Shown piece after piece: positions 8,212-17,204 of a stretch of 64,000 bases of DNA; position 1 is the stretch's first letter, and each line of letters begins with the position of its first letter. This stretch comes from Amycolatopsis jejuensis (GTDB taxonomy: Bacteria; Actinomycetota; Actinomycetes; Mycobacteriales; Pseudonocardiaceae). Position numbers and translations under genes: made by a program. Where the stretch lies: NCBI RefSeq assembly GCF_000717335.1, contig NZ_JNYZ01000026.1:49887-113886 (forward strand). Direction: 5' to 3'. Under the pieces are notes generated by a model, which worked only from the letters and a program-made list of their open reading frames with translations, was not told the DNA's origin and ran no database searches.

Positions 8212-9666
8212 TCACTGGTTCATGAAGGCCTGCAGCTCGCTCGCTGTCGGCTTGCCCAGGGCGTCAGGTCGGACCGCGCGGTCGGGGAACGGATCCATTA
8301 CGTCGGCGACCTTCGTAACTCTGTCTGCCCAGTACAGTGCATGTGCGCGACGCTCCGCGGCAAGCGATGACGCGTGCTGCCGCACCTCCGCCGCGTAGGC
8401 GCGCAGCTGGCTTGCTTCCGTCCAGCGTCTCGCTTGATCTCGCGCCTCCTCGTCAATCAGGTGTTCTCGGTGTGCGATCGCGGCGCGTTCCTCGGCTGCG
8501 GCCTGTTGCCTCGCGCGTTCGGCCCGCTGAAGCTCCGCTTGGCGCTGCCGTTCCTCGGCGGCCGCACGCTGCATTGCCAGGCTTCCGTGTCGGAGCCGGA
8601 TCTCCTCCAGAATCTCGACCAGATCATCTTCCAGGCGATGGTCGTCGGTGTCCTTCCAGCTGTCGGCCCAGAACCGGCCGCCGGCGCCTGCCAGCACGAT
8701 GCCGAGATGTTCATCCGGGACCTCGTCAAAGTCCGGGAACATGTAGCCCTGTCGCGCTTGTTTGAGCTCGCGTTCGGTGGGCTCGTGAGGAACGCGGAGC
8801 GTGGCCTGGGTGAATCGGAGCCAGGCCTCGTCCCGGTCGACTGCGAACCGGATTTCGTTGGCATGGCTACTTCTTCCGGCGTACCCACGGGTGTGCCGCT
8901 CGGTCTGAAGCGACACGGCCATTCCGGTCGCACGTGCACCTCGGACGAGGGCGTCAAGCAGGTGGAAGGCGCGGTTGCGCTGCGCTCCCTGGACGGGGAA
9001 GTCCTCCAACTCCATGATCTCCAGCACGACATCGCTGGGATCCGTCGGTGCCTCGGACATGGTTCGGGTCAGCTGCGTGGTCTGCCAGCCGGGCAGCGGT
9101 CCAAGTGTGATCGCCAGCCGGTACTTGCTGTCTTGTCGACAATATTCGAACCCTAGCCGGTTTCCTGCCGGTACTCGCCCGAACCGTTTCGCGGTTGCCG
9201 CAAGCTGGCGATATTTTGCCGCGTGGTCGGCCGGCGCGAGGACGCGGTGATCGTCTGCGTCCTGGAGTGAGCGCATGAGCTGGTCGACCGGGCCTGTTTT
9301 GCGCGAGACCGGCTTCCGTGGCGGCTTCATAGCCGCTTCCCCCGGGCCTGGTCTGGAGTCTTGGCGCGGGGACGGTAGGGGGGTTTTGGGGATCTTCTTG
9401 GATTCCTTACTGTCGGCGTGCGACGAACTGTGGGGTTCATCCGGGGGCGAATACGTGTCGGTCGCGAGGTAGTGGGTGCCCTCTGTGGTGATCGTTGCCG
9501 TCCAGGATGGTCCGTGGCCCTTCACGATGAGGAGGCCGCGGTTGTGCAGCGCGCGAGCGACCAAACGGTGCGCCCAATCTTCGTACACTCCCGCTGCGCA
9601 CCCATCTTGCACCCACTTGAGGACTGCCCGCTGAGCCGCATTGAGAGGCGCTTTTCGATTGGTCAT
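8212..9666 (-). CDS. Unknown large protein with Arg/Glu/Gln-rich coiled coil
   Basis: 484 aa if started at ATG 9666, behind GAGGGACGTGAGG; longer frames upstream add a low-quality N-terminus and were not used. Residues 1-75 (MTNRKAPLNAAQRAVLKWV...LLIVKGHGPSWTATITTEGTHYL) look like a small winged-helix-like region. About 80-130 is a disordered Ser/Pro/Lys linker. The centre is a folded domain without a recognised motif. The C-terminal about 120 aa form a long Ala/Glu/Arg/Gln coiled coil. This type of protein is frequent on actinobacterial integrative elements, but I cannot name its role. Confidence 0.65.
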   Translation of the reverse strand: MTNRKAPLNAAQRAVLKWVQDGCAAGVYEDWAHRLVARALHNRGLLIVKGHGPSWTATITTEGTHYLATDTYSPPDEPHSSSHADSKESKKIPKTPLPSPRQDSRPGPGEAAMKPPRKPVSRKTGPVDQLMRSLQDADDHRVLAPADHAAKYRQLAATAKRFGRVPAGNRLGFEYCRQDSKYRLAITLGPLPGWQTTQLTRTMSEAPTDPSDVVLEIMELEDFPVQGAQRNRAFHLLDALVRGARATGMAVSLQTERHTRGYAGRSSHANEIRFAVDRDEAWLRFTQATLRVPHEPTERELKQARQGYMFPDFDEVPDEHLGIVLAGAGGRFWADSWKDTDDHRLEDDLVEILEEIRLRHGSLAMQRAAAEERQRQAELQRAERARQQAAAEERAAIAHREHLIDEEARDQARRWTEASQLRAYAAEVRQHASSLAAERRAHALYWADRVTKVADVMDPFPDRAVRPDALGKPTASELQAFMNQ

Positions 9667-10037
9667 CCTCACGTCCCTCGAACCGGCGCGACGATCGTCA
9701 ATACGTGTGAGGGCAAAATACCCGAGCGCCGATGCTGTTGCCGCTCCCGGGTTGTTACGTTGTTGTGTGTTGGGCTGACCGATGGTGAAGTGCTCGTGCC
9801 GAGGGCTCTCCGTCGTTGTCATGTTACTGGGTGGGCAGTTCGATCACCATTCTCGAGACTATGGAGCCGTCTCGCTGACTTGGTTGCTCGTCCGATGCAA
9901 CCTGACTGGCGAGCGCCAACTTCAGCCGGTGAAGGAAGCGCTCGGCGATTACCTGGACGCAGCGGGCCTGCCCGCGGCACGGCGACGATCGTGAACCGAT
10001 CAGTTCATCTCGGATCGCTCCCACAGTGGCGGGCGGA
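9667..10037. other. Gene-free interval between two leftward genes
   Basis: The 371 bp separate the ImmA-type gene from the 8212-9666 gene. Short frames exist on both strands (for example 9782-9994 and 9824-10024), but none has a convincing start or recognisable product. It presumably holds the promoter of the 8212-9666 gene. I see no strong hairpin. Confidence 0.4.
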
Positions 10038-10589
10038 CTAGCGGGACGCCGCTTGCTTGGCGACGCCAGTGGTGTTGTATCGGAAGCGCGCCATCTCGAC
10101 GGTCACGTCGTACTGATTGGCGATCTGCTCGATCGAGGCTCTGCGCCGCGCAGCGCTCAGAAGTAGGGGTCGAGGCAGGAGGAGTGTTCCCCCGAAGGCG
10201 GTGGCCTCTTCCTCTTCGTCCGGCTTGCAGGTCCGGAAGGGCATCCCGTCGACTTCGCGGATCTCCGACAGACCATGCTTGAGCATGAGGTGTGCGAGTT
10301 CGTGTGCGATGTCGCTGTTCTGGCGGCCAGTGTTGCGCAATGGGCTGACCACGATGATCTTGCGCCGCTCGATCTCGAAGGTGGCTGCGGAAAAAGCGAA
10401 CGACTGGAGGTGCTCCAGATCTTCAAGCTCTGCAACATCTACAAGCTCACCCGCGTCAACGATCGAGACACCGAGGTGCTTGGCGAGGTCTCGCGGGTCA
10501 AGGCGATCGTGCGAGGCGAGACCCAGCTCCTTCCGGAATCTTGCCGCCTCTCGTTCGGCTTCAGCCTTGAACCCACGGCGTAGAGTCAC
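10038..10589 (-). CDS. ImmA/IrrE-family metallopeptidase (element copy)
   Basis: 183 aa. HELAH at 96-100 is the zinc motif (in NSDIAHELAHLMLKHG), followed by an acidic EEEATAFGGTLLLP segment where the third ligand is expected. The first 60 aa match the usual ImmA helical lead (DPRDLAKHLGVSIVDAGEL). GTG 10589 overlaps the stop of the upstream Xre gene by 4 nt (GTGA), so the two are translationally coupled. Such pairs typically control excision or cargo expression, with the protease cleaving the repressor. It is a compact version, about 100 aa shorter than the 3525-4391 copy. Confidence 0.84.
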   Translation of the reverse strand: MTLRRGFKAEAEREAARFRKELGLASHDRLDPRDLAKHLGVSIVDAGELVDVAELEDLEHLQSFAFSAATFEIERRKIIVVSPLRNTGRQNSDIAHELAHLMLKHGLSEIREVDGMPFRTCKPDEEEEATAFGGTLLLPRPLLLSAARRRASIEQIANQYDVTVEMARFRYNTTGVAKQAASR

Positions 10590-11056
10590 AGCTCCCCGCC
10601 GGCCACGCGAGCTGCCAACTTGTCGTGCATCTCACCGAGGAGCGAGTTGAGGCGATGGGGAACCCCGGGGCGAAGCACAGATGCGGCGCGTAGGTGGCAC
10701 GCCACTACCTGCCGCTGGGTCGGTGCCTTCGCAAGCACGTCGTACATATTGCGGAGGACGTCCGCAATCTTCGAGGCGGCGTCCGGCGCCAACCGCGGAT
10801 CGGCGGCGAGGTGCGCGATCGCCTCGTCGATCGGGGCGACCTGGCGTTCGGTGACGGGCGTGAAGAACTGCCCCGGGGAGACGCCGAGCCATGCGCACAG
10901 GAGGGTGAACGAGGTGAGGTCGGGCTGAGCGCCAGCTTCGACGCGGGTGAAGGTACTGAAGCTGACGCCAGCTTCGGCTGCGGCTTGGCGCAGGGACAAC
11001 TTCCCGCGGCGCTCGCGGAGTATCTCGCCCAGCCGGGCGAGATCGAGCCCCTCCAC
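10586..11056 (-). CDS. Xre-family regulator paired with the ImmA-type protease
   Basis: About 156 aa from GTG 11056 (MEGLDLARLGEILRERRG). The HTH is clear: LSLRQAAAEAGVSFSTFTRVEAGAQP. The C-terminal half is helical and ends in RVAGGEL, overlapping the protease start. No good ribosome site precedes GTG 11056. The sequence upstream of about 11060 belongs to a truncated antiporter read on the other strand, so the original promoter or N-terminus may have been lost when the two pieces were joined. A longer frame reaches 11203 but covers antiporter DNA and was rejected. Confidence 0.72.
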   Translation of the reverse strand: MEGLDLARLGEILRERRGKLSLRQAAAEAGVSFSTFTRVEAGAQPDLTSFTLLCAWLGVSPGQFFTPVTERQVAPIDEAIAHLAADPRLAPDAASKIADVLRNMYDVLAKAPTQRQVVACHLRAASVLRPGVPHRLNSLLGEMHDKLAARVAGGEL

Positions 11057-11062
11057 GCTCGG

Positions 11063-11626
11063 GGACGGACGCGATCGCCGTACCTGTTCATCCCGGTCAC
11101 GGCCGGTGTGTTCCTGTCCTCGTACGCGACCACCTGGATCGGTATCCACGCCATTTTCGGGGCGTTCGTCTTCGGTCTGGTCCTGCCTCGGGAGCCGGGA
11201 CATGAGCTGGCAGGGAGCATCCGCGACCCACTGGTCGCGGTGAGCACAATGCTGCTGCCGGTCTTCTTCATCGTGACCGGCCTCGCGGTGGACATCGGGG
11301 ACCTCACGGGGCGCGGCGGGATCGAACTGGCAGTCATGATCGTGGTCGCATGTACCGGAAAGGTTGTCGGTTCCGCGTTACCGGCACGGCTCTTCGGAAT
11401 GTCGTGGCCAGAGTCCGCAAAACTCGGGGTACTGATGAACACCCGTGGTCTCACCGGGCTCATCATCCTAAACGCAGGCATCGGCCTGGGAATTCTCGAC
11501 ACATCGATGTTCACCATGATGGTCATTACCGCACTGGTGACCACTGTCATCACGGGACCACTCCTGTTTTCCCGAACACCGCACTTCCTACCGGATTCTC
11601 GCCAAAGAGGTGCAGCCGGCTCGTAG
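11063..11626 (+). pseudogene. 5'-truncated cation:proton antiporter (CPA2 type)
   Basis: About 187 codons encode the C-terminal membrane half of a Na+/K+:H+ antiporter. Recognisable pieces are SPYLFIPVTAGVFLSSYATT, WIGIHAIFGAFVFGLVLPRE, LLPVFFIVTGLAVDIG and LGVLMNTRGLTGLIILNAG, each a hydrophobic helix typical of the family. Full-length members have more than 400 aa, so the N-terminal half is missing. The frame runs backward into unrelated sequence antisense to the Xre gene. The break at about 11060 marks a recombination junction. It is unlikely to make a functional transporter. Confidence 0.82.
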
Positions 11627-11709
11627 CGGATGATCGGTACGGGCGGAGTTCTCCTGGCGGTTCCCTGTATCGTGGTCCGGGAGTTGGCAGATTATTCTGA
11701 TCGGGTGGG

Positions 11710-12504
11710 GTGTGGGCTGCTGTGAGCTTTCGGAACGAAAAGGTTGACGCGGATCTGCTATTCGAGGGACTGCGTGATCTCGGCGTGAGCAACGGGGCAA
11801 ACCTGATCGTGCATTCCTCTCTGTCCGCCTTCGGTGAAGTTGCCGGCGGCGCCGAAGCTGTGGTGCGATCTCTAATGCGCGCAGTCGGGGCCTCGGGGAC
11901 GGTTGTCGTCCCTACCTTCACGGGGCAGGTTGCCGACCCCCATCCCGATTCGCGTACGACGGGGGACCGCCGTGTGGACCTCGCGCGTCGGCAGGTACCG
12001 CTCTTCCACAAAGATCTCCCTACGCCGATGGGGAAGATTCCCAATACCGTCCTGGCCTGGTCTGGACGGCACCGTAGCCATCACCCCCAGGTCTCCGTGG
12101 CAGCGCTCGGCGCGCACGCTCTTGATGTGACGCGACGGCAACCGCTGGCCTACGCAGTGGGAAAGGGATCACCGTTCGATTGGCTGCACCATCACGACGC
12201 ACAGATCCTGTTGCTCGGCGTCGGCCACAACCGCAACTCCTTTCTGCATTACGCCGAATCGCTCATACCTAACCATCGGCGGAAGCTTCGGCGGTTTCCC
12301 TACCTGGTGGAGCAGCAGCGAGTTTGGGTGGAGGCTGATGACGTCGGGGACGACAACGGCCGCTTCTTTCCTCGCGTCGGAGCAGAGTTCGGTGAACTTG
12401 GAAACATCAAGCGAAGCGTGATCGGGCGTGCTACTTGCGAGCTGATCGACAGCGTTTCGTTTGTTGAATTTGCCAGTAAGAGACTCGAAGAACTTCTGAG
12501 CTGA
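11710..12504 (+). CDS. AAC(3)-family N-acyltransferase-like protein
   Basis: 264 aa from GTG 11710; GTG 11722 is an alternative. The fold of aminoglycoside 3-N-acetyltransferases is evident: LIVHSSLSAFGEVAGGAEAVV near the start, GTVVVPTFTG, the HHPQVSVAALGAHA segment matching the conserved HP..S..A.G motif, and NRNSFLHYAE matching the acidic-histidine signature near the active site. The family uses acyl-CoA to acylate amines, including antibiotics; relatives act in natural-product biosynthesis. It is followed 30 nt later by a PaaK-like gene, so the pair may act on one substrate. The aminoglycoside resistance role is only one possibility. Confidence 0.75.
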   Translation: MWAAVSFRNEKVDADLLFEGLRDLGVSNGANLIVHSSLSAFGEVAGGAEAVVRSLMRAVGASGTVVVPTFTGQVADPHPDSRTTGDRRVDLARRQVPLFHKDLPTPMGKIPNTVLAWSGRHRSHHPQVSVAALGAHALDVTRRQPLAYAVGKGSPFDWLHHHDAQILLLGVGHNRNSFLHYAESLIPNHRRKLRRFPYLVEQQRVWVEADDVGDDNGRFFPRVGAEFGELGNIKRSVIGRATCELIDSVSFVEFASKRLEELLS

Positions 12505-12534
12505 AATGCGCAGTCGGTCAAGAGGAGGGCTTCA

Positions 12535-13530
12535 GTGTTGACCACTTCGGAAAAGTACTTCAATCTCGGTCAATTTGTCGTACCGAAATACAACCAAGAG
12601 GCACTGGCGAGGGAATGGCGGTTCATTTGGCGGGAACCCGCATTGGCGTTCTACCGGAGCAAGTACTCCAGCAAGGGATTGATACCCGGACACCTCCCCG
12701 CGCAGGATCAGATCCCAATTACGTATGCTCGCGAACTCAGACAGGACGAAGCGGACCATCCGCCGTACGGTACGCATCGAGCGGTCATCCCCGAGACCGC
12801 CCGCGAGCTCTCGGTAAGCCAGGACGTCAGCGGGCAACGATTTCTCCGTCTGCGCAGCGAGCGCGACATGCAGGTCCACGACGACATCCTTGCCGGCACC
12901 CTGAAAACCGTTGGAATACAAGGTCACGACCTTGTCGTACACGTGTCTTTGCAGAGCCTCGGCGAGCCAGCGATCTGCCGTGCTCTGCACCAGATCAACG
13001 CGACCTCGTTCCCCCTGTCGGCTCCCGTCGACGACCATGCCGCCGAAGGTCATCTGGCATTGTGGAGGCGCCTCAGGCCCCGCGTTCTCTTTACATCGCT
13101 CGACGTGCTGATCCGATATCTACGAGTGGCATCGAATCAAGGGATCCGCATGCGGGACGTGTTCTCGGGTGGCTGCGTCGTTGCCGTCGATTCTCCTCTG
13201 TCCCCCGAAGACAGCCTGTTCATCAGACAGCTGTCCGACGGCGGGACTCCGGTACGGGTCGTGGACGTCGTACCAGAGGTGCCCGCGTTCATTGCTGTCG
13301 ACTGCTCAGCAACCGGCGGTTTCCACCTGCCCAGTCACCATCTTCACTTACAGGTCTGCGACCCCTTGACAGGCCGGGAACTCCCCTGCGGCGAGCCGGG
13401 ACACATCACGGTCAGCAGCGTTGGCCTCGACACGCTGTGGATCAAGTACGATAGCGGAAGGGAGGGAGTTGTCGACCGATCACTCTGCGAATGCGGGCAT
13501 TCGAGCGTTCGATACACGCCGATTCGATAG
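12535..13530 (+). CDS. Divergent PaaK-like (phenylacetate-CoA ligase family) protein lacking the ATP loop
   Basis: 331 aa; GTG 12535 follows AGGAGGG at the ideal distance. Overall layout matches PaaK: an N-terminal REPALAFYRSKY / IPITYARELRQDE region, a central Rossmann-like part, and C-terminal pieces HHLHLQVCDPLTGRELPCGEPGHITVSS and CECGHSS resembling the family's CxCGR end. The glycine-rich SSGTTG loop that binds ATP is replaced by SQDVSGQRFLRL, and the usual YG.TE motif is absent. It is also about 100 aa shorter than PaaK. Activity as an adenylating enzyme is doubtful; it may be a carrier, regulator or decayed enzyme. Base composition is less GC-rich than its surroundings, fitting transfer. 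Confidence 0.6.
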   Translation: MLTTSEKYFNLGQFVVPKYNQEALAREWRFIWREPALAFYRSKYSSKGLIPGHLPAQDQIPITYARELRQDEADHPPYGTHRAVIPETARELSVSQDVSGQRFLRLRSERDMQVHDDILAGTLKTVGIQGHDLVVHVSLQSLGEPAICRALHQINATSFPLSAPVDDHAAEGHLALWRRLRPRVLFTSLDVLIRYLRVASNQGIRMRDVFSGGCVVAVDSPLSPEDSLFIRQLSDGGTPVRVVDVVPEVPAFIAVDCSATGGFHLPSHHLHLQVCDPLTGRELPCGEPGHITVSSVGLDTLWIKYDSGREGVVDRSLCECGHSSVRYTPIR

Positions 13531-13605
13531 CCTCATCCTGAATTCCCCACGCCACAACAGCGTCAACAACGTCGGCCGTGCCCGTCCACCCCGGATGGTC
13601 CCCGG

Positions 13606-14009
13606 CTAGACGTCCCCTGCCTGTCCCGGAGTGAGGATCACCGCCAAGGGCAGACCCGCGACGTCGACGGCCAGATGGATCTTGGTGGTCAGCCCTCCCC
13701 GGGAACGCCCGAGGCACTCCCCGTCGACGGCGAGGTCCTCGATCCGGTCCGCGCAGCCCCCTTTTTTCCGGGCACCGGCCGCGTGCTGATGCGCCTGGAC
13801 GCTCGTGGAATCGACACTGATCACAAACTCGACATTGTCCCCCAACGTGCCCAGGGAATCGTCTTTGACGATCACCTGCTCCAGGATCCGGTCCCAGGTC
13901 CCGTCCGCGGTCCACTTCCGCAACCGCTCGTGCGCGGTCTTCCAGGGCCCGTACCGCTCAGGCAGATCACGCCATGGTGCACCGGTGCGCTCGTGCCACA
14001 GAATCGGCG
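13606..14009 (-). pseudogene. IS5-family transposase remnant
   Basis: Minus-strand codons give RTGAPWRDLPERYGPWKTAHERLRKW, then VISVDSTSVQAHQHAAGARKK and LTTKIHLAVDVAGLPLAVILTPGQAGDV before a stop at 13606. This is the N-terminal and central part of an IS5-type DDE transposase, including the first catalytic Asp (SVDST). The second half with the remaining catalytic residues is missing. Near 14005-14010 the frame joins unrelated helicase sequence, so the 5' end is also lost. No inverted repeats were found around it. Confidence 0.82.
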
Positions 14010-15364
14010 GCCGAGGCGGCCACCAACGCGATCCTGACCGACCTCGCGGAGCGACCACAGGGCCGTGGTCGTGGACTCGCCGCCCGGAGCCGGCAAAAGC
14101 ACCCTGGTGGTCCGCGCCGCCGGAGACCTCCTCGGCGGCGGCGAGCGGCCGATCATCGTCGCCCAGACGAACAACCAGGTCGACGACCTGCTCGTCCGGC
14201 TCGCCGCCGCACATCCGGACGTCACGATCGGCCGCCTGAGCGGCTCCTCCTACACCGCATCGCTGGCCGTCGACGCCCTCGCGAACACGACCGTAACCAA
14301 CCGCGCCGCGGACCTCGCCCACTGCGGGATCATCGTCGGTACCTCGGCCAAGTGGGCCACCGTCCGCGATACCGCGTTCAGATGGGCGATCCTCGACGAG
14401 TCCTACCAGATGCGGTCGGACATGCTGCTGCAGGTCGTCGAGCGGTTCGACCGCGGCTTGTTCGTGGGCGACCCCGGGCAACTGGACCCGTTCACCATCG
14501 TCGGCACCGAACGATGGGTCGGCCTGCCCCACGACCCGACCCAAAACGGCGTCACCGTGATGCTGGAACACAACCCGGACACACCCGTGCATCGGCTGCC
14601 GGTGTCCTGGCGCCTTCCGGTGACCGCAGCTCCCATCATCGCCCAGGCGTTCTATCCGTTCACCGGATTGAGGTTCCCCCGGTTGCCCGGAGGCTTTGGC
14701 AAAGCGGGGGAACCTCAGATTCACCGCGGGCACCGCACCTGGCGCACGTTCCCTGGAGTTCCGCACGAGAAGTCTCGGCAACTCCGCCTTGGACGAGACC
14801 TTGACGATGGCCTTCACCACCGGTTGGGCCTTGCACGAATTGCCGCGGCGCCACGTGCCCCGGACCGACAGCGAGACAATCCAGACCGCCGCCGACCTCG
14901 CCGTCCGGCTGCTCGACCGCGGAACGGTAGCCACCTGCGAACGCCACGCCAGCGGACGAGTCCTGAAACCGCGCGACATCGCGATCGGCGTCGCTCACCG
15001 CGACCAATCCGACCTCGTCCGGATCGCGCTGGCCCGCAGCGGCCGGCCGGACGCCACGGCAGTCGCGGTCGACACGGCCAACCGGCTGCAGGGTCGCGAG
15101 TTCGAGATCGTGATCGTCGTGCATCCGCTGTCCGGTCGACGAGATGCGACTGCTTTCCACCTGGAGACCGGACGGCTGTGCGTGCTCGCGTCCCGTCACC
15201 GGCACGCGTGCATTGTCGTTGCTCGCGAAGGAATCACCGATCTCCTGGACAGCCACCCGTCCAGCGACCCGGTGCACCTGTCGGTGCCCGCTAAATTCCC
15301 CGACGGCTGGGAAGCCAACCAAGTCATGATGGCGACGCTTGCACGGCACCGCGTAGCGGTCTGA
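14010..15364 (+). pseudogene. Upf1/DNA2-like SF1 helicase pseudogene with at least two frame breaks
   Basis: Pieces of one superfamily I helicase lie in successive frames. TESAAEAATNAILTDLAE is followed, after a 1-nt shift at about 14046-14056, by VVVDSPPGAGKST (Walker A), ILDESYQM (Walker B) and GDPGQLDPF. At 14669-14717 a palindromic insertion shifts the frame; the rest (TANRLQGREFEIVIVVHPLSGR and RHRHACIVVARE) ends at 15364. Removing 52 nt around the palindrome rejoins QAFYPFTG to FTAGTAPGARSLEF in frame. The N-terminus is missing at the IS5 remnant. The C-terminal motif TANRLQGREFE is typical of Upf1-like helicases. Confidence 0.78.
14669..14717. repeat. 52-bp palindromic insertion (MITE/REP-like) inside the helicase
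   Basis: Perfect 13-bp inverted arms TGAGGTTCCCCCG (14669-14681) and CGGGGGAACCTCA (14705-14717) enclose a second inverted pair TTGCC (14683-14687) / GGCAA (14698-14702). GATT occurs at 14666-14669 and again at 14718-14721, consistent with a 4-bp target duplication. Deleting 14670-14721 restores an uninterrupted helicase frame. I found no second copy in this window. It could be a non-autonomous mobile element or a REP-type palindrome. Confidence 0.75.
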
Positions 15365-15840
15365 TCGCGAGCAGCCGCTCGTTGCGCGGCCGGATTCCGC
15401 ATGCAGGGTGGCTACGGGGCGCTCGACGCGTAACCATCGTGGCGAGGGCGCAATGAGTCCAGCCCCATACGATCGCATCGGCGTCGCTGTAGTTTGACTC
15501 ACTGATTCTCGTGGGCAGGTGCAGTCGTTGGTCTCACTACAGATGTTCGATCTCGAAATTGCTGCGCATCGTTGGCTGTCATTCCGTGTCACGGGCCTGA
15601 TGTTTGCGCCGGTCGTTGCTGCTGAGGCTGATCGCGTCGTCATTGGTTCTTCCGCATTAACTTTGGCGTCCAGAGAACGCGCGCTGTCAGCGCGAGCCGT
15701 TTGTGCTGCCGGTGCGCAGGATCTGCTCCTGATGAACCCGTTGTCGGGCAACCTTCGCTGGTTGGCTACGGCCTTGACACGGCGTCTCCCGCGGTGGATG
15801 ACGGGTTTGTCGGTGTTGGCGCTGGTGCGTGGAGGTTGTT
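15365..15840. other. Gene-free interval upstream of the integrase
   Basis: The 476 bp have a lower GC content than the flanks and only one open frame (from 15519) with no recognisable product or good ribosome site. An excisionase gene, often found here in integrative elements, is not evident. The region presumably carries the integrase promoter. Confidence 0.45.
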
Positions 15841-17106
15841 ATGGCGTGGGTGGAGCAATCTGGGAGTTGTTCGTGGCGGGTTCGGTATCGGCGGGTGTCG
15901 GGGCGTGTGGCGTCGGTGGGTGGTTTCGTCAGCGAGGACACGGCGCGTGACTACCTGGCCGATATGGCGGCGGATCGGCGGCGCGGCACGTGGATCGATC
16001 CGGTCGGTGGTCGGATGTTGTTGCGCGCGTGGGTGGAGCGGTGGGTTCCGTCGTTGGATCTGGATGAGAGGACGGTTGAGAGTTATTGCAGCAGGCTGCG
16101 GTGTCACATCCTGCCGGAGTTCGGGGAAATGCCGTTGGGTGCGATTACGAGTTTGGACATCGCGTTGTGGGCCAAGCGGCTCTCTGCGCGGTATGTGCCG
16201 GCGACGGTGTCGGGTTTGGTGAATCTGTTGTCGATGATCCTGGCGGATGCGGTCGATGAGCGGTTAATAGCGGTGAATCCGGTTCATCGGCATCGGCATC
16301 GTCGTCGAGGGCGACGGTCGCGGTATGTTCGCGCAGAGCGGGTGTGGGCGACGCCGGAGCAGGTGGTGCAGGTCGCAGCCCAGGCCGAGCAGTTCGGCGG
16401 CCGGGCGGCGTTCCTGTTGGTCGTCACGGCGGCGTGGACGGGGTGCCGGTGGGGCGAGCTGGCGGGTCTGCATCGCAGCATGGTCGATCTCGACCGGGGT
16501 GTCCTGGTGATCGACCGGTTCCTGGGGTCGTTGCACGAGTCGGGTCGTCGCAGATGGCTGGGGCCGCCGAAGACGCCGTCGTCGGCGCGGCGGATCAGCC
16601 TGCCGCCGTTCCTGGTAGAGCTGTTGCGGGAGCATTTGGAGACGCATCCGTTCGAGTTCGTGTTCACGACGCCGTCGGGTTGCTGGTGGTGGCGGTCGAC
16701 ATTCATCCGGCGGGTGTTCCGGCCCGCGGTCGACGGCACGCGGGACGGCCGCGCTGTCGCGGTGCGGCCGGGGTTGACGTTTCACGGGTTGCGGCACAGT
16801 CACAAGACGTGGCTGATCGCGGACGCGGTGCCGGAGATCGCGCAGGCTCGCCGGCTCGGCCACCGGCTGGACAACCGGGTGGTGGAGACCTACAGCCACG
16901 TCGCCCCGAGGTCGAAGCCCGACTGCTGGACGGGCTGGAAGAGCGCTGGCAGGCCGCCATCCCCGCCAACCCGCCGCCTACCCCGCAACCCCCGGTCTCA
17001 GCTGAGGAGGAATGGCTCGCGCCGGTTGTCCCCCTCTTCGCCGGAACGCGGGACACCTATTCCTCGCTGCCGAAATACCGGACGCCGCAACGGAAACGAC
17101 CGATAG
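15841..17106 (+). CDS. int: Tyrosine recombinase (integrase) with a frameshifted C-terminus
   Basis: Starts at ATG 15841 with GGAGG 5 nt upstream. An N-terminal SAM-like/core-binding domain is followed by the catalytic domain with R203 (CRWGEL), H315 and R318 (HGLRHSHK), H341 (LGHRLDN) and Y351 (ETYSHV): the full active-site set. Directly after the tyrosine, at the C run 16904-16907, the frame slips. One added base would give HVAPEVEARLLDGLEERWQAAI, the normal continuation, whereas the present frame ends in an Arg/Pro/Ser-rich tail at 17106. A homopolymer sequencing error is possible. It sits 150 nt from the tRNA it presumably targeted. Confidence 0.85.
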   Translation: MAWVEQSGSCSWRVRYRRVSGRVASVGGFVSEDTARDYLADMAADRRRGTWIDPVGGRMLLRAWVERWVPSLDLDERTVESYCSRLRCHILPEFGEMPLGAITSLDIALWAKRLSARYVPATVSGLVNLLSMILADAVDERLIAVNPVHRHRHRRRGRRSRYVRAERVWATPEQVVQVAAQAEQFGGRAAFLLVVTAAWTGCRWGELAGLHRSMVDLDRGVLVIDRFLGSLHESGRRRWLGPPKTPSSARRISLPPFLVELLREHLETHPFEFVFTTPSGCWWWRSTFIRRVFRPAVDGTRDGRAVAVRPGLTFHGLRHSHKTWLIADAVPEIAQARRLGHRLDNRVVETYSHVAPRSKPDCWTGWKSAGRPPSPPTRRLPRNPRSQLRRNGSRRLSPSSPERGTPIPRCRNTGRRNGNDR

Positions 17107-17204
17107 AAAAGAGGCCGAGGCGGCTTACCGCGCCCCGGAACTGCTCCAGCGGAGCAGCGGCCACAACCTCGATCATGACCCTGCAAGATCGGACCCACTA
17201 TGCG

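Noticed and set aside
11710..12504. Naming the acyltransferase as a specific aac(3) resistance gene
   Set aside because: Family motifs are present, but substrate cannot be inferred and the context suggests another pathway.
15519..15950. 143-codon frame before the integrase
   Set aside because: No ribosome site, no family features, and it overlaps the integrase start; treated as non-coding.
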